From contig DJWE01000011.1 of NCBI GenBank assembly GCA_002441465.1, positions 9,732 through 73,731 on the forward strand: 64,000 nucleotides of DNA. The letters are read 5' to 3'. The DNA is from Propionibacteriaceae bacterium UBA6238 (GTDB taxonomy: Bacteria > Actinomycetota > Actinomycetes > Propionibacteriales > Propionibacteriaceae). A program made the position numbers and the translations under genes. Positions 17,184 through 25,377 of the stretch are shown here, piece after piece (positions within the stretch are counted from its first letter, which is position 1; each line of letters starts with the position of its first letter). The notes beneath the pieces are model-generated. The model worked only from the letters and a program-made list of their open reading frames with translations. It searched no databases and was not told where the DNA came from.

Positions 17184-17396
17184 TCACGCGATCTGGCGAT
17201 ACCTCCGTGCCGCGGGAAGCGGCCGGAACATCCGCTTGAGGTCGTCGATCCGGACGCGGATCAGTCGGCGGCCCGCGTGGACTGCAGGGAGCTCGCCGGT
17301 GCGGATGCGCTCCCTCAGGAGATCGACGCTCACGGCGTAGAGCGCGGCGGCGTCCTGGAGCGAGATGTACTCGGGCCTCAACGTGCTGGAGGTCAT
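17184..17396 (-). CDS. small excisionase-like helix-turn-helix protein
   Basis: A 70-residue protein with the winged-helix signature of MerR/excisionase family proteins: EYISLQDAAALYAVSVDLLRERIRTGELPAVHAGRRLIRVRIDD in outline, that is a recognition helix followed by a wing with a conserved R-x-IRVR strand. Such proteins direct tyrosine recombinases towards excision or act as small repressors. ATG at 17396 is preferred over the longer frame from 17486 because GGAGA lies about eight bases upstream. It is divergent from the Tad operon, so it could also regulate that operon. No integrase adjoins it; the nearest one is 3 kb to the left, beyond the OLD-family gene. Confidence 0.75.
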   Translation of the reverse strand: MTSSTLRPEYISLQDAAALYAVSVDLLRERIRTGELPAVHAGRRLIRVRIDDLKRMFRPLPAARRYRQIA

Positions 17397-17732
17397 GGCG
17401 CGTTCTCCGTTTCGCTCGCGGTGGGCTGCCGCCGATGGGATTGCCTGCACCAATAACAGGCAGACGAGCCGTCCTTCTGTGGCCAACAGTGCGACGGGTA
17501 CGCCGTGGGCGATGCCAGCGGCTGACGAATTGCCTCAGGCCGCGAGGGGTTGACGACCCGGAGACCGGGGTTCACGCTGGAAGCACTCCAACCTTCCCCG
17601 GGGTAGCGAGTTCTTCCCGTGAGGCGCCTCTCGGCGTGGGAGAGGGCTGGTTTCCCCGCTGGTGGCTGGAGCGCAACTGGAACCAGCTGGACCCCCTCAG
17701 CGGTGAATCTTCGAAGCGCATCTCCGAAGTCG
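17397..17732. other. gene-free region between HTH gene and Tad operon
   Basis: No gene is supported in these 336 bp. A small inverted repeat, TGCCTG / CAGGCA with a nine-base loop, is at 17442-17462, just upstream of the HTH gene, and could be an operator. The GC-rich remainder has several short self-complementary words (for example around 17680-17700) and is a possible place for an origin of transfer, but no nic-like sequence is recognised. Confidence 0.4.
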
Positions 17733-17762
17733 TGGCCACCGAAGCCTCGGCCATCTGCCTGT
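17733..17762 (+). promoter_or_regulatory. 30-bp conserved element YGGCCAC-N13-ATCTGCCTGT, copy 1 (Tad operon)
   Basis: TGGCCAC at 17733-17739 and ATCTGCCTGT at 17753-17762, separated by 13 bp. It ends 27 bp before the GTG of the first Tad-operon gene. Three further copies with the same spacing are at 30313, 62410 (minus strand) and 63198. Two conserved boxes with a fixed gap suggest a promoter read by an alternative sigma factor or a dyad-less activator site. Confidence 0.75.
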
Positions 17763-17789
17763 AAGGGGTAGGAGCGGAAGGAGATCCGC

Positions 17790-18404
17790 GTGCTGTTCTG
17801 GAGAGAACGCCGGCCCGGCGTTGCGATCAGTGCGATTGCGCTGGCCGCGATCGCTGGCTGCACTTCGACCGTTGCTCCGACGCCGAGCGCGAGCCCCACG
17901 TCGGCGGCGACATCCACGCCGACCGCCAGCGTCACCCCCTCAGCGAGTGCAACGCCGACTTGGAACCCTGAGCAGGTGGCGGCAATCGAGGTGGTCGGCA
18001 AGTTCGCGGACGCAGACGACAAGATCGGTGCGGACCCGTCCGCCTTCACTGAGAAGCAGATGACCAACCTGCTCAAGGAGTTCAGTGGCGGTGAAGCGCT
18101 GAACGGGACGGTGAACTGGAACCTGCTGCTCAAGAAGAACGGTTACCGGCTGAGCGGCGAGATCGTAATCGTCAGCACTGACGCCACCCGGCCTGTCGAT
18201 AACGGTCGAGGCGCTGAAGTCCATGTCACACAGTGCCAAGATCAGCGGCAGGGCAAGATCGTTGACAAGGGTGGAAACCCGGTGACAGCGGACGAGTTCC
18301 AGATCGCTGAGTTCAACCTCCGGCAGTTCTCGGTCCGCAAGCCTCCCGGGGAAGCGACGTTCCGCGTGTTCGGCTTCCAGACCATCAACGGGAAGTGCCC
18401 GTGA
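17790..18404 (+). CDS. secreted lipoprotein at the head of the Tad operon
   Basis: A 204-residue protein with a signal peptide and a lipobox (IAGC, lipidated C24), then a Thr/Ser/Pro-rich linker (about 25-60) and a small globular domain. It should be anchored to the outer face of the cytoplasmic membrane. The GTG start at 17790 has AAGGAGA six bases upstream. I do not recognise the globular domain by name; the repeated presence of such lipoproteins at the start of actinobacterial transfer loci suggests an envelope role in pilus or mating-pair assembly. It is the first gene after conserved element copy 1 and its stop overlaps the next start (TGATG). Confidence 0.7.
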   Translation: MLFWRERRPGVAISAIALAAIAGCTSTVAPTPSASPTSAATSTPTASVTPSASATPTWNPEQVAAIEVVGKFADADDKIGADPSAFTEKQMTNLLKEFSGGEALNGTVNWNLLLKKNGYRLSGEIVIVSTDATRPVDNGRGAEVHVTQCQDQRQGKIVDKGGNPVTADEFQIAEFNLRQFSVRKPPGEATFRVFGFQTINGKCP

Positions 18405-19171
18405 TGGTCCGCCGATGGTCCTTGCTCATGGCGGTCATCGTGGGACTCGCCCTTGGGTGGGTGGTGCCGGGCACTGCCTACGCGGATGGCGACGCAACGT
18501 GCAGCCGCCTTGGGCAATGCGAGACCTCCGACATAGGGCCGGGTGGCCCCAGTAGCAGCGATCCGGGCGACTCAAAGGACAAGGCGCCCGAGTTGCCACT
18601 TTGCGCGGACTTCCCAGGGGCGTCAGATTCGCCGCCTGACGACCCGACTGGCTGGGTTCAGGTGGGCTGCATGGAGGGTTCGATCGCCATCACTCTGTGG
18701 GTGGAGGGCGGTCCGAGCGTCGAGCAGATCGCGCGGTCGCTGGTTGCACGGGTCCAGCTGGAGCCGATCGACATCGGATTGGTTCCACGGGGCGTGGACG
18801 CGATGACGGTGGTCGGCATGCCCGTGTGGTTGTGGGTGAACGATCCGACTCCGACGACGTGGGGTCCCGCGACCATCTCCGCCGGCGGAGTGACCCTCAC
18901 CGCGAGGGTGCAGTCGGTGACTTGGGACATGGGCGACGGGACGACGCTGACCTGCGGCAAGGGCACCGAGTGGAAGCGCGGGATGGGCGGCAACCCGTCT
19001 CCGACCTGCGGCCACACGTACGACGAGCAGGGCCGCTACACGATCCGGGCGCGGTCGCACTGGCTTGCGACGTGGTCGGGCTATGGCCGGTCGGGGACGA
19101 TTCCGGTCATGTTGAGCGCGTCGAGGCGACTTGATGTGGGGGAGATCCAGGTGATCGAGACGGACGGATAG
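18404..19171 (+). CDS. secreted protein with PKD-like region
   Basis: A 255-residue exported protein: an N-terminal signal peptide (VIVGLALGWVVPGTAYA, cleavage after about residue 27), an acidic Ser/Pro/Gly-rich linker, and a C-terminal part with WDMGDGTTLTCG and HTYDEQGRYTIRARS, the core pattern of PKD-like beta-sandwich domains. Pairs of cysteines may form disulfides. ATG at 18404 overlaps the previous stop by one base; a GTG at 18395 is the alternative start. Proteins with this layout occur in actinobacterial Tad-like clusters and may be surface or minor pilus components; that function is inference. Confidence 0.65.
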   Translation: MVRRWSLLMAVIVGLALGWVVPGTAYADGDATCSRLGQCETSDIGPGGPSSSDPGDSKDKAPELPLCADFPGASDSPPDDPTGWVQVGCMEGSIAITLWVEGGPSVEQIARSLVARVQLEPIDIGLVPRGVDAMTVVGMPVWLWVNDPTPTTWGPATISAGGVTLTARVQSVTWDMGDGTTLTCGKGTEWKRGMGGNPSPTCGHTYDEQGRYTIRARSHWLATWSGYGRSGTIPVMLSASRRLDVGEIQVIETDG

Positions 19172-19187
19172 CGCTGGGAGGTCTGGG

Positions 19188-19859
19188 ATGAGAGCCGAGC
19201 CACAGACGAAGAAGACCCCGGGTACGGACTCCGAGCTGTCCGCCGGGGCGCGCCCGGTGGCGGCTGGACGCACCAAGCTGCAGCGCAGCCCTCTGCTGAT
19301 CGTGTTCGGCTTGCTGGTCTTGGCCGCGGGCGGGGTGTTCGGCTGGTTCATGTGGGTAACGACGTCCACAGCCTCTGAGGTGGTGGCCGCAAGGGCGGAC
19401 GTCCAGCGAGGGCAACTCATCACCGCCGAGGATCTGACCACTGTGCGCGTCACCTTGGATCCGTCCTTGCGGACCGTGCCCGGCGCCAACCTCAAGTCGC
19501 TGGTTGGCCAGCGAGCTGCGACCGATCTGGCGGCCGGCACGCTGATCTCCCCGCAGCAGGTCAGCGATGGCCTGCTGCCGCCTCAGGGCATGTCGGTGGT
19601 CGCGGTGCCCGTCCCGGCAGGGCTGGTGCCCACGGTCCCCATTCATGCCGGCGACACCGTCCGGCTGGTGCAGACGCCGGAGCCTGCCGGCTCGGTGACT
19701 GGCAAGCCGCTGACCATCACAGCCGAGGTGGTGGACGTGACCGAGGGTGATCAGGACACGATCGTTAACGTTCTGGTACCCGCGGCGTCTGCGTCCGGGC
19801 TCGCCGAGTTGGCCGCGACCGGCCGGGTCGCGCTGGTGCTGGACTCGGCGGCGAGGTGA
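19188..19859 (+). CDS. SAF-domain pilus assembly protein, CpaB/RcpC-like
   Basis: The 223-residue product has a cytoplasmic N-terminus, one membrane segment (about 36-58) and a SAF domain starting EVVAARADVQRGQLITAEDLTTVRV, followed by a second beta-rich part (VAVPVPAGLVPTVPIHAGD). This is the CpaB/RcpC arrangement, an envelope component of Tad/Flp pilus machines that contacts peptidoglycan or the secretion channel. It lies upstream of TadZ-, TadA-, TadB- and TadC-like genes in the usual Tad order, with short gaps. Confidence 0.8.
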   Translation: MRAEPQTKKTPGTDSELSAGARPVAAGRTKLQRSPLLIVFGLLVLAAGGVFGWFMWVTTSTASEVVAARADVQRGQLITAEDLTTVRVTLDPSLRTVPGANLKSLVGQRAATDLAAGTLISPQQVSDGLLPPQGMSVVAVPVPAGLVPTVPIHAGDTVRLVQTPEPAGSVTGKPLTITAEVVDVTEGDQDTIVNVLVPAASASGLAELAATGRVALVLDSAAR

Positions 19860-20672
19860 GTGGCGATGGCGATCATCACTCTGGTGTCGGCATCCGGATC
19901 GCCGGGTGTGACCACGACCGCGTTGGGCGTGGCGTTGGAGTGGTCTCGTCCAGTGCTGCTGGTCGAGGCCGACCCGACCGGTGGGTCGGCGCTGTTGACC
20001 GGCTACTGGCGGGGACAGCGTGACCATGCCGGGCTGCTGGAGTTGGTGATGGCCGAGCGGCATGGCGTCCTGGCGGACGCGCTTCCCCGGATGGTGATCC
20101 CGATCGAGGGCACGGACGTGTCGGTCGTTGCTGGAACGAAGTCGCACGAGCAGGCGCCGGGTCTTTCGCGGCTGTGGGATCCGCTGCTGCTGGTGTTGCA
20201 GGAACTGTCGGGTCAGGACGTGATCGTGGATGCCGGCAAGCTCGGCAACGAGTACTCGCCGAAGCCGCTGATCCGGTTCTCTGACGTCACCCTTCTCGTC
20301 ACCCGTTCCAGCCTTCCAGCGTTGGCCGCGGCCCGCTCGTGGGCGCGGACGCTGGCCGAGGAGATCGTGCCCGGCCACGACGCGAAGATCGTGCTGGTCG
20401 GCGAGGGACGCAAGTACCGCGCCGCTGAGATCACGAAGGCACTGGGTCTGCCGGTGCTCGCCTCGATCGAGTGGGACCCGGCCCGGGCCGAGGTCTTCTC
20501 CGCCGGCGCCCCGTTCCCACCAGCACGTTTCGGCGGTGAGCAGGTGGCCGAGCGGGCGTTCGAGCAGTCCCGTTACCTGCGCAGTGTGCGTGCCCTGGCC
20601 ACAGAGTTGGCGAAGTCCGGCGTAGCCGGCAATGAGGTGACGCACAAACGGGAGGGTGCCCGCCATGGCTGA
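19860..20672 (+). CDS. ParA/MinD-like ATPase, CpaE/TadZ-like
   Basis: This 270-residue protein begins with a degenerate P-loop, LVSASGSPGVTTTALGVA, where the usual lysine of the deviant Walker A (KGGxGKT) is replaced. LLVEADPTGGSALL corresponds to the Walker A' strand. CpaE/TadZ proteins of this type place Tad machines at the cell pole and often have altered ATPase motifs. The GTG start follows directly after the stop of the CpaB-like gene, and the end overlaps the CpaF/TadA gene by eight bases. A second ParA-like protein of similar type is encoded at 30562. Confidence 0.8.
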   Translation: MAMAIITLVSASGSPGVTTTALGVALEWSRPVLLVEADPTGGSALLTGYWRGQRDHAGLLELVMAERHGVLADALPRMVIPIEGTDVSVVAGTKSHEQAPGLSRLWDPLLLVLQELSGQDVIVDAGKLGNEYSPKPLIRFSDVTLLVTRSSLPALAAARSWARTLAEEIVPGHDAKIVLVGEGRKYRAAEITKALGLPVLASIEWDPARAEVFSAGAPFPPARFGGEQVAERAFEQSRYLRSVRALATELAKSGVAGNEVTHKREGARHG

Positions 20673-22224
20673 TGACAGCGACCGCGAGGACCTGATGGAC
20701 GTCCCGTACTTCGGCGGCCACGACACCCCGCAAGCCCCGGTGGGCCGCGTCCGCTCGACGTGGAAGTTCCCCGGATCGGAGTCCGAGCCTTCGCCGGCTC
20801 CCGTGCAACCGGTGACGTCGCCTCGCGCGTGGACGCCAGATCCGGTGTCGGTGAGTGACCTGGTGTCGATGCACCGGCAGCGGCAGGGTGTCGACTGGTC
20901 ACTGGTCGCCGAGCTGCGGGTCCAGGTGTCGCAGCGGTTGTCTGATCTGATGAGCGGCGCCTCGTGGGATAAGGCCGAGCAGCAAGCACAAGGTTGGGCG
21001 GTCATCCGGCAGCTGTTGGATGAGGACACCGCCGAAGCGCTCGCCGCAGGTCGTGCGGTGCGGTCCACGTCCGATCAGGAGGCCCTGGGACAGGCAGTAT
21101 TCGACTCGGTCTTCCGTCTCGGTCGCCTCCAGCCGCTGGTCGACGACCCCCAGATCGAGAACATCATGATCACCGGCAGCGACCGGGTCGTGGTGGAGGC
21201 CTCGGACGGCACGATGCGCCACGCCGATCCGGTTGCCGACAGCGACGAAGAACTGGCCGATTTCCTCGCTTTCCTGGCCGCCCGGTCGGACAACCCGCGT
21301 CCGTTCACCCCGGCAAACCCTTCGCTACACCTCATGCTGGAGGGCGGCGCACGGCTGGCCGCAGCCCTGGACACCGCACGGCTGTCGGTGACGATCCGGC
21401 GCCACCGCGTCCGCGAGGTCACCCTGGAGGATCTGGTCGAGTGGGGCTCCCTCTCCCCGGTGCTGGCCGACTTCCTCCGCGCCGCGATCCGGGCCCGCAA
21501 GTCGATCGTGGTCTCCGGCGCGCAGGGCGCCGGGAAGACGACCCTGGTCCGGGCATTGTGTGCCGAACTCGACCCGTGGGAGCCGATCGGCACCTTCGAG
21601 ACCGAGTACGAGTTGTTCCTGCACCTGCTGCCGAACAAGCACCACACCGTGCGCGCTTGGGAGGTTCGCAGCGGCTCGGGCGAACGCGGCGCGGACGGAC
21701 GCTCGGCCGGGGCCCGGACGATCGAGGATCAGATCATCGACAGTTTCCGGTACAACCTCGGGCGGCAGATCCTGGGCGAGATTCGCGGTCCGGAGGTATG
21801 GCAGATGGTGAAGCTGATGGAGTCCGGGTCCGGGTCGATCTCCACCACCCACGCCGCCAACGGTCAGGCGGCGATGCGCAAGCTGATCACCTGCGCGATG
21901 GAGGCCGGGCCGCAGGTCTCCCAGGAACTCGCCGCAGCGAAGCTGGCCGACACCATCGACCTGATCGTCCACCTGGCCTGCGACGTCAACCAGGACGCCG
22001 ACGGGCAACACGCCCGCAAGCGCCGCTACGTGGCAGAAGTCCTCGAAGTCACCCCCGGTGAACGCCCACGAGGATTCGCCACCAACACGATCTTTGCCCC
22101 GGCCGCGGGCGAGTGCGCCATCGCCAACACCCGCCCCGACACGCTGTGGGACGACCTGATCGCGGCCGGCTTCAACGCCCTCGGCTTCGAGCGCGAACTG
22201 GCCGACAACCGGAGGCCCGCATGA
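20665..22224 (+). CDS. Tad secretion ATPase, CpaF/TadA family
   Basis: A 519-residue hexameric secretion ATPase of the VirB11/CpaF class. Walker A SGAQGAGKTT is at about 282-291, the Walker B region ILGEIRGPE near 368, and the His-box STTHAAN near 394; the N-terminal domain (about 100-260) includes the family strand PLVDDPQIENIMI. It would power assembly or retraction of the Tad-type pilus at the inner membrane through the TadB and TadC platform proteins that follow. ATG at 20665 is preferred, with GGGAGGG upstream. The stop overlaps the TadB start (ATGA). Confidence 0.92.
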   Translation: MADDSDREDLMDVPYFGGHDTPQAPVGRVRSTWKFPGSESEPSPAPVQPVTSPRAWTPDPVSVSDLVSMHRQRQGVDWSLVAELRVQVSQRLSDLMSGASWDKAEQQAQGWAVIRQLLDEDTAEALAAGRAVRSTSDQEALGQAVFDSVFRLGRLQPLVDDPQIENIMITGSDRVVVEASDGTMRHADPVADSDEELADFLAFLAARSDNPRPFTPANPSLHLMLEGGARLAAALDTARLSVTIRRHRVREVTLEDLVEWGSLSPVLADFLRAAIRARKSIVVSGAQGAGKTTLVRALCAELDPWEPIGTFETEYELFLHLLPNKHHTVRAWEVRSGSGERGADGRSAGARTIEDQIIDSFRYNLGRQILGEIRGPEVWQMVKLMESGSGSISTTHAANGQAAMRKLITCAMEAGPQVSQELAAAKLADTIDLIVHLACDVNQDADGQHARKRRYVAEVLEVTPGERPRGFATNTIFAPAAGECAIANTRPDTLWDDLIAAGFNALGFERELADNRRPA

Positions 22225-23087
22225 ACCCCCAACTCATCGCCTCCGTGCTCGCCGGCACCCTCATCGCCTGCGGTCTCGCGCTCGTCGTTCTCGGGCTCCG
22301 ACGCCGGCCCGCGCCGCCGCCGCGCCCGGCTCGGCGGCGGGTTCCGGCCTGGGTCGTGAGCATGCCGCGCTGGCAGCGGCTGGCCACTCTGGCCGCGCTC
22401 CTGGGCGGTGTCGTGATCGGCACGGCGACCGGCTGGGTGATCCTGATCGTCGCCCTGCCTCTGGCCGTGATGGGCCTGCCGGTGCTGCTGGCTACCTCAG
22501 ACGCGGCACCCCGGATCGCGAGGATGGAGGCGATCGCGGAATGGACTCGCAACCTGTCCGGCGTCCTCACCGCCGGGCAGGGACTGGAGCAGGCGCTGCA
22601 GGCGAGCCTGCGTTCGACTCCGGACGCGATCCGGCCCGAGGTGTCCGAACTGGTCGGACGACTGCGTGCCCGATGGTCGACCGAGACCGCTTTGCGAGCG
22701 TTCGCCGACGACCTCGACGACGCCACCGGCGACCTGGTCGTCGCCGCCCTGATCCTCGGCTCCCGCAAACGTGGTGACGGGATTACCCGGGTGCTGACAG
22801 GGCTCGCCGAATCGGTGGCCGATGACGTCCGCGTCCGCCGCCAACTCGAAGCTGATCGGGCCAAGCCCCGATCCTCGGCACGCACGACCACCCTGATCTC
22901 GGTCGGGGCGCTGGCCGTGTTCAGCCTGTCCGGCCAGTTCCTCGCCCCCTACGGCTCGCCGCTCGGCCAGGCACTCCTTGCGCTGTACCTGTCCGCTTAC
23001 GTCGGCTGCGCGATCTGGCTGAAGAAGCTGGCGGCCGAGCCGGCCGCGGCCCGGTTCGTCGCCCGCCGAACGGGGCCGACCCGATGA
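22221..23087 (+). CDS. TadB-like inner membrane platform protein
   Basis: The 288-residue product has a membrane segment at the N-terminus, two close segments around 55-90, a cytoplasmic domain with the type II secretion F-like pattern (LSGVLTAGQGLEQALQAS, later GDLVVAALILGSRKRGDG) and two C-terminal membrane segments. This is the TadB fold, the platform on which the TadA ATPase acts. Start and stop overlap the neighbouring genes by four bases each. Confidence 0.85.
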   Translation: MNPQLIASVLAGTLIACGLALVVLGLRRRPAPPPRPARRRVPAWVVSMPRWQRLATLAALLGGVVIGTATGWVILIVALPLAVMGLPVLLATSDAAPRIARMEAIAEWTRNLSGVLTAGQGLEQALQASLRSTPDAIRPEVSELVGRLRARWSTETALRAFADDLDDATGDLVVAALILGSRKRGDGITRVLTGLAESVADDVRVRRQLEADRAKPRSSARTTTLISVGALAVFSLSGQFLAPYGSPLGQALLALYLSAYVGCAIWLKKLAAEPAAARFVARRTGPTR

Positions 23088-23986
23088 ATGCTCTCCAGCT
23101 GTGGATCCTCGCCGGGCTCATGGTCTCCGGCGGACTGGTCGCGATCGGCTGGTACTTCGCCCCGGCGCAGCCCGACCTCGCTGACGCCCTCGGCCGCGTC
23201 AGCCCGGCCTCCGGCGCCCGGCAGCCGGTTGCCGACACATCTGAGCGTCCCGAGCTGGCCGACCGGCTCGGGCTGTGGGCGATGCGGCACCTGCCTGGCC
23301 GCCTGTGGGGCCGGACGCCGCAGCGCGATCTGGCGATCCTGGGCCGCAGCGTCCACCGGTTCTACGGTGAGAAGCTGTTGTTCGCGCTTATCGTCGCCGC
23401 TGGCGTCCCGCTGCTGGCCGCGATCTTCGCCATGACGTTCGTCGTTCCCATGGCGGTCACGATCGGGGCGGTCGTGATGGGCGCGCTGTTCGGCTGGCTG
23501 GTGCCCAACGGCAACGTCGCCACCGCCGCCGCAGAGGCCCGGCTGGAGTTCAACCGGGCGCTCGGCTCCTATGTCGACCTGGTCGCGCTCGAACGCAGCG
23601 CCGGCGGTTCGGCGGCCCGGCAAGCACTGGAGAACGCCGCCGAGATCGGCGATAGCTGGCCGTTCCGCCAGATCCGCGACGAACTGGCCCGCAGCCGCTT
23701 CTCCGGCGAACCACCCTGGGACGCGATGAACCACCTCGCCGACGAACTGGGACTGCCCGCGCTGGACGACGTGGCCGACATCATGCGCCTCGCCGGGGCC
23801 GAGGGCAGCCAGGTCTATGACACCCTCCGCGCCCGCAGCACCGCACTTCGCTCCGCCTTGCTCGCCGCCGAGCAGACCAAGGCCAACGCCCTGTCCGGAC
23901 GGATGGCCATCCCGACCACCCTGATGGCGATCGTGTTCTGCGTCATCCTCGTCACCCCCGCCGTCCTCCGGCTCGCCGCCGGCTGA
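23084..23986 (+). CDS. TadC-like inner membrane platform protein
   Basis: A 300-residue polytopic protein paralogous to TadB: an N-terminal membrane segment, a paired central segment (about 95-145), the T2SF-like cytoplasmic part (YVDLVALERSAGGSAARQAL, then LDDVADIMRLAGAEG) and a C-terminal segment. Tad machines use a TadB/TadC heteromeric platform. The gene overlaps tadB by four bases and ends 30 bp before the small pilin-like gene. Confidence 0.85.
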   Translation: MNALQLWILAGLMVSGGLVAIGWYFAPAQPDLADALGRVSPASGARQPVADTSERPELADRLGLWAMRHLPGRLWGRTPQRDLAILGRSVHRFYGEKLLFALIVAAGVPLLAAIFAMTFVVPMAVTIGAVVMGALFGWLVPNGNVATAAAEARLEFNRALGSYVDLVALERSAGGSAARQALENAAEIGDSWPFRQIRDELARSRFSGEPPWDAMNHLADELGLPALDDVADIMRLAGAEGSQVYDTLRARSTALRSALLAAEQTKANALSGRMAIPTTLMAIVFCVILVTPAVLRLAAG

Positions 23987-24016
23987 CCCGTAACCGCAAC
24001 TGAAGGGAACACTGAC

Positions 24017-24136
24017 ATGCATATCTCTACCGAGAACCTGCTGTGGACCATCGGGATCATCGCCCTGGTAGGCATCGTCATCGGCGTAATGAACGGCTTC
24101 ATCGGCGGACTGCTCTCCCAGATCACCGGAGGCTGA
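24017..24136 (+). CDS. 39-residue pilin-like membrane peptide
   Basis: A short frame, MHISTENLLWTIGIIALVGIVIGVM in outline, with one long hydrophobic segment and a Gly-rich tail, starts at ATG 24017 with AAGGGAA seven bases upstream. It sits directly after tadC and before the TadE-like genes, the usual place of the major Flp pilin. Mature Flp pilins are similarly tiny and hydrophobic. However, a clear prepilin-peptidase site (G followed by xxxxEY) is not visible, and no prepilin peptidase is encoded in the window, so it may be a pilin that needs no processing or a host-processed one. Confidence 0.7.
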   Translation: MHISTENLLWTIGIIALVGIVIGVMNGFIGGLLSQITGG

Positions 24137-24141
24137 CCGGG

Positions 24142-24513
24142 ATGTCCCGGCGACCAGACGAACGGGGAATGGCTTCGGTGGCGCTCACCATGCTGCTGCC
24201 GGTGCTGTTCACCTTCGTGTGGGTCGCCATGGGCGCAGCCATGTACCACTTCGGCGCCACCTCCGCCCAAGCCGCAGCCCAGACAGCCGCCTCGGCGGCC
24301 GCCGTCGAAGGCGGCACCTCCAAGGCCTGTGAACAGGCCGCGGCACGCTTCATCGCCAGCCTCGGCGACGCACTCAGCGATGTCACCGTCACATGCCGGC
24401 GCACCGCCACCACAGCGTCCGCGACGATCACCGGCGCCACCCTCAGCCTGGTGCCGGGATGGTCACCCACCGTCACCCAGACCGTGGCCGTCGCGGTTGA
24501 GAAGGTGTCTTGA
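24142..24513 (+). CDS. TadE-like minor pseudopilin, first copy
   Basis: A 123-residue protein with a short positively charged N-terminus, DERGMASVALTMLLPVLFTFVW, then a small exported domain with two cysteines. The ERG-x-A/S-V start of the hydrophobic helix is typical of TadE/TadF pseudopilins. It follows the pilin-like gene after five bases and abuts the next gene (stop then ATG). Confidence 0.7.
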   Translation: MSRRPDERGMASVALTMLLPVLFTFVWVAMGAAMYHFGATSAQAAAQTAASAAAVEGGTSKACEQAAARFIASLGDALSDVTVTCRRTATTASATITGATLSLVPGWSPTVTQTVAVAVEKVS

Positions 24514-24942
24514 ATGGCCAGCTCCGGAGGTGGGGAGCGCGGTTCAGCCGCGGTCGAGATCGCGCTGCTCGCCCCACTGTTGGGAACCCTCGTGCTGATC
24601 GTGATCTTCGGCGGACGTCTAGCCTTGGCCCGGCAGACCGTCCAGGCCGCAGCCGCCGACGCCGCCCGGGCAGCCTCTATCGCCCGCACCGCAGCCGTCG
24701 CTGAACGCTCCGCCACCGAGATCGCCCGCGGCACCCTCGCCAACCAGGGCGTCCACTGCGCCACCACCTCCATCGACGTCGACACCCGCGGGTTCGACGA
24801 GCCGGTCGGCACCGCAGCGACGGTAGCGGTGCGGATCGCCTGTGGTGTGGCCACCGCCGACCTGAGCCTGCCGCTGCCCGGAACCATCGAGGTTTCGGCG
24901 ACCAGCTCGAGCGAGCTCGATGTGTTCAGGGGCCGGCGATGA
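24514..24942 (+). CDS. TadE-family pseudopilin, second copy
   Basis: The 142-residue product has the clearest TadE signature: GERGSAAVEIALLAPLLGTLV, that is a short leader, then a glutamate five residues into the hydrophobic helix as in type IV pseudopilins. The exported part has two cysteines that may form a disulfide. TadE-type proteins are minor pilus or assembly factors. Its stop overlaps the next gene by four bases. Confidence 0.85.
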   Translation: MASSGGGERGSAAVEIALLAPLLGTLVLIVIFGGRLALARQTVQAAAADAARAASIARTAAVAERSATEIARGTLANQGVHCATTSIDVDTRGFDEPVGTAATVAVRIACGVATADLSLPLPGTIEVSATSSSELDVFRGRR

Positions 24943-25370
24943 CAACGCGACGACGATATGACGAGCGTGGCTCGGTGCTCACCACCGGCACAGTCCTGCT
25001 GGTGACCGTGTTCACCCTCATCCTTGGCATCGCCGTCGACCTGTCCGGCCAGGTCCAGACCAAACGCCAGGCCCACGAAGTCGCCGCCCAGGCAGCCCGC
25101 ATCGCCGGCCAACACCTCGACGCCGACCGCTTCCTCGACAGCGGCGGCAGGGTACGGCTATCCAGCGCCGCCGCCCGTACCGCCGCCATGGGCTACATCA
25201 GCGAGGCCAGCATGACCGGCGAAGTGACCATCAACGGCACCGACGTCACCGTCACCGTCACCGCCCGGTACACCCCCGTCATCCTGCCCATCGTCGGCAT
25301 CACCACCCTCCCCGTCACCGGGACGGCGACCGCCCGCGCCGTCCGCGCCCTCGGCGGAACCGAGCGGTAG
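24939..25370 (+). CDS. TadE/TadG-like pilus-associated protein, third copy
   Basis: A 143-residue protein, YDERGSVLTTGTVLLVTVFTLILG, with a single N-terminal membrane helix of the putative Flp-pilus-assembly TadE/G type and a short exported beta-rich domain (VTVTVTARYTPVILP). It completes a run of three small TadE-like genes. The spacing to the LysM protein is eight bases, so all belong to one transcript. Confidence 0.75.
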   Translation: MTTRRRYDERGSVLTTGTVLLVTVFTLILGIAVDLSGQVQTKRQAHEVAAQAARIAGQHLDADRFLDSGGRVRLSSAAARTAAMGYISEASMTGEVTINGTDVTVTVTARYTPVILPIVGITTLPVTGTATARAVRALGGTER

Positions 25371-25377
25371 ACCAGCC

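Noticed and set aside
17650..17730. Origin of transfer upstream of the Tad operon
   Set aside because: Some self-complementary words exist, but there is no recognisable nic site and MobF elements usually have oriT beside the relaxase.
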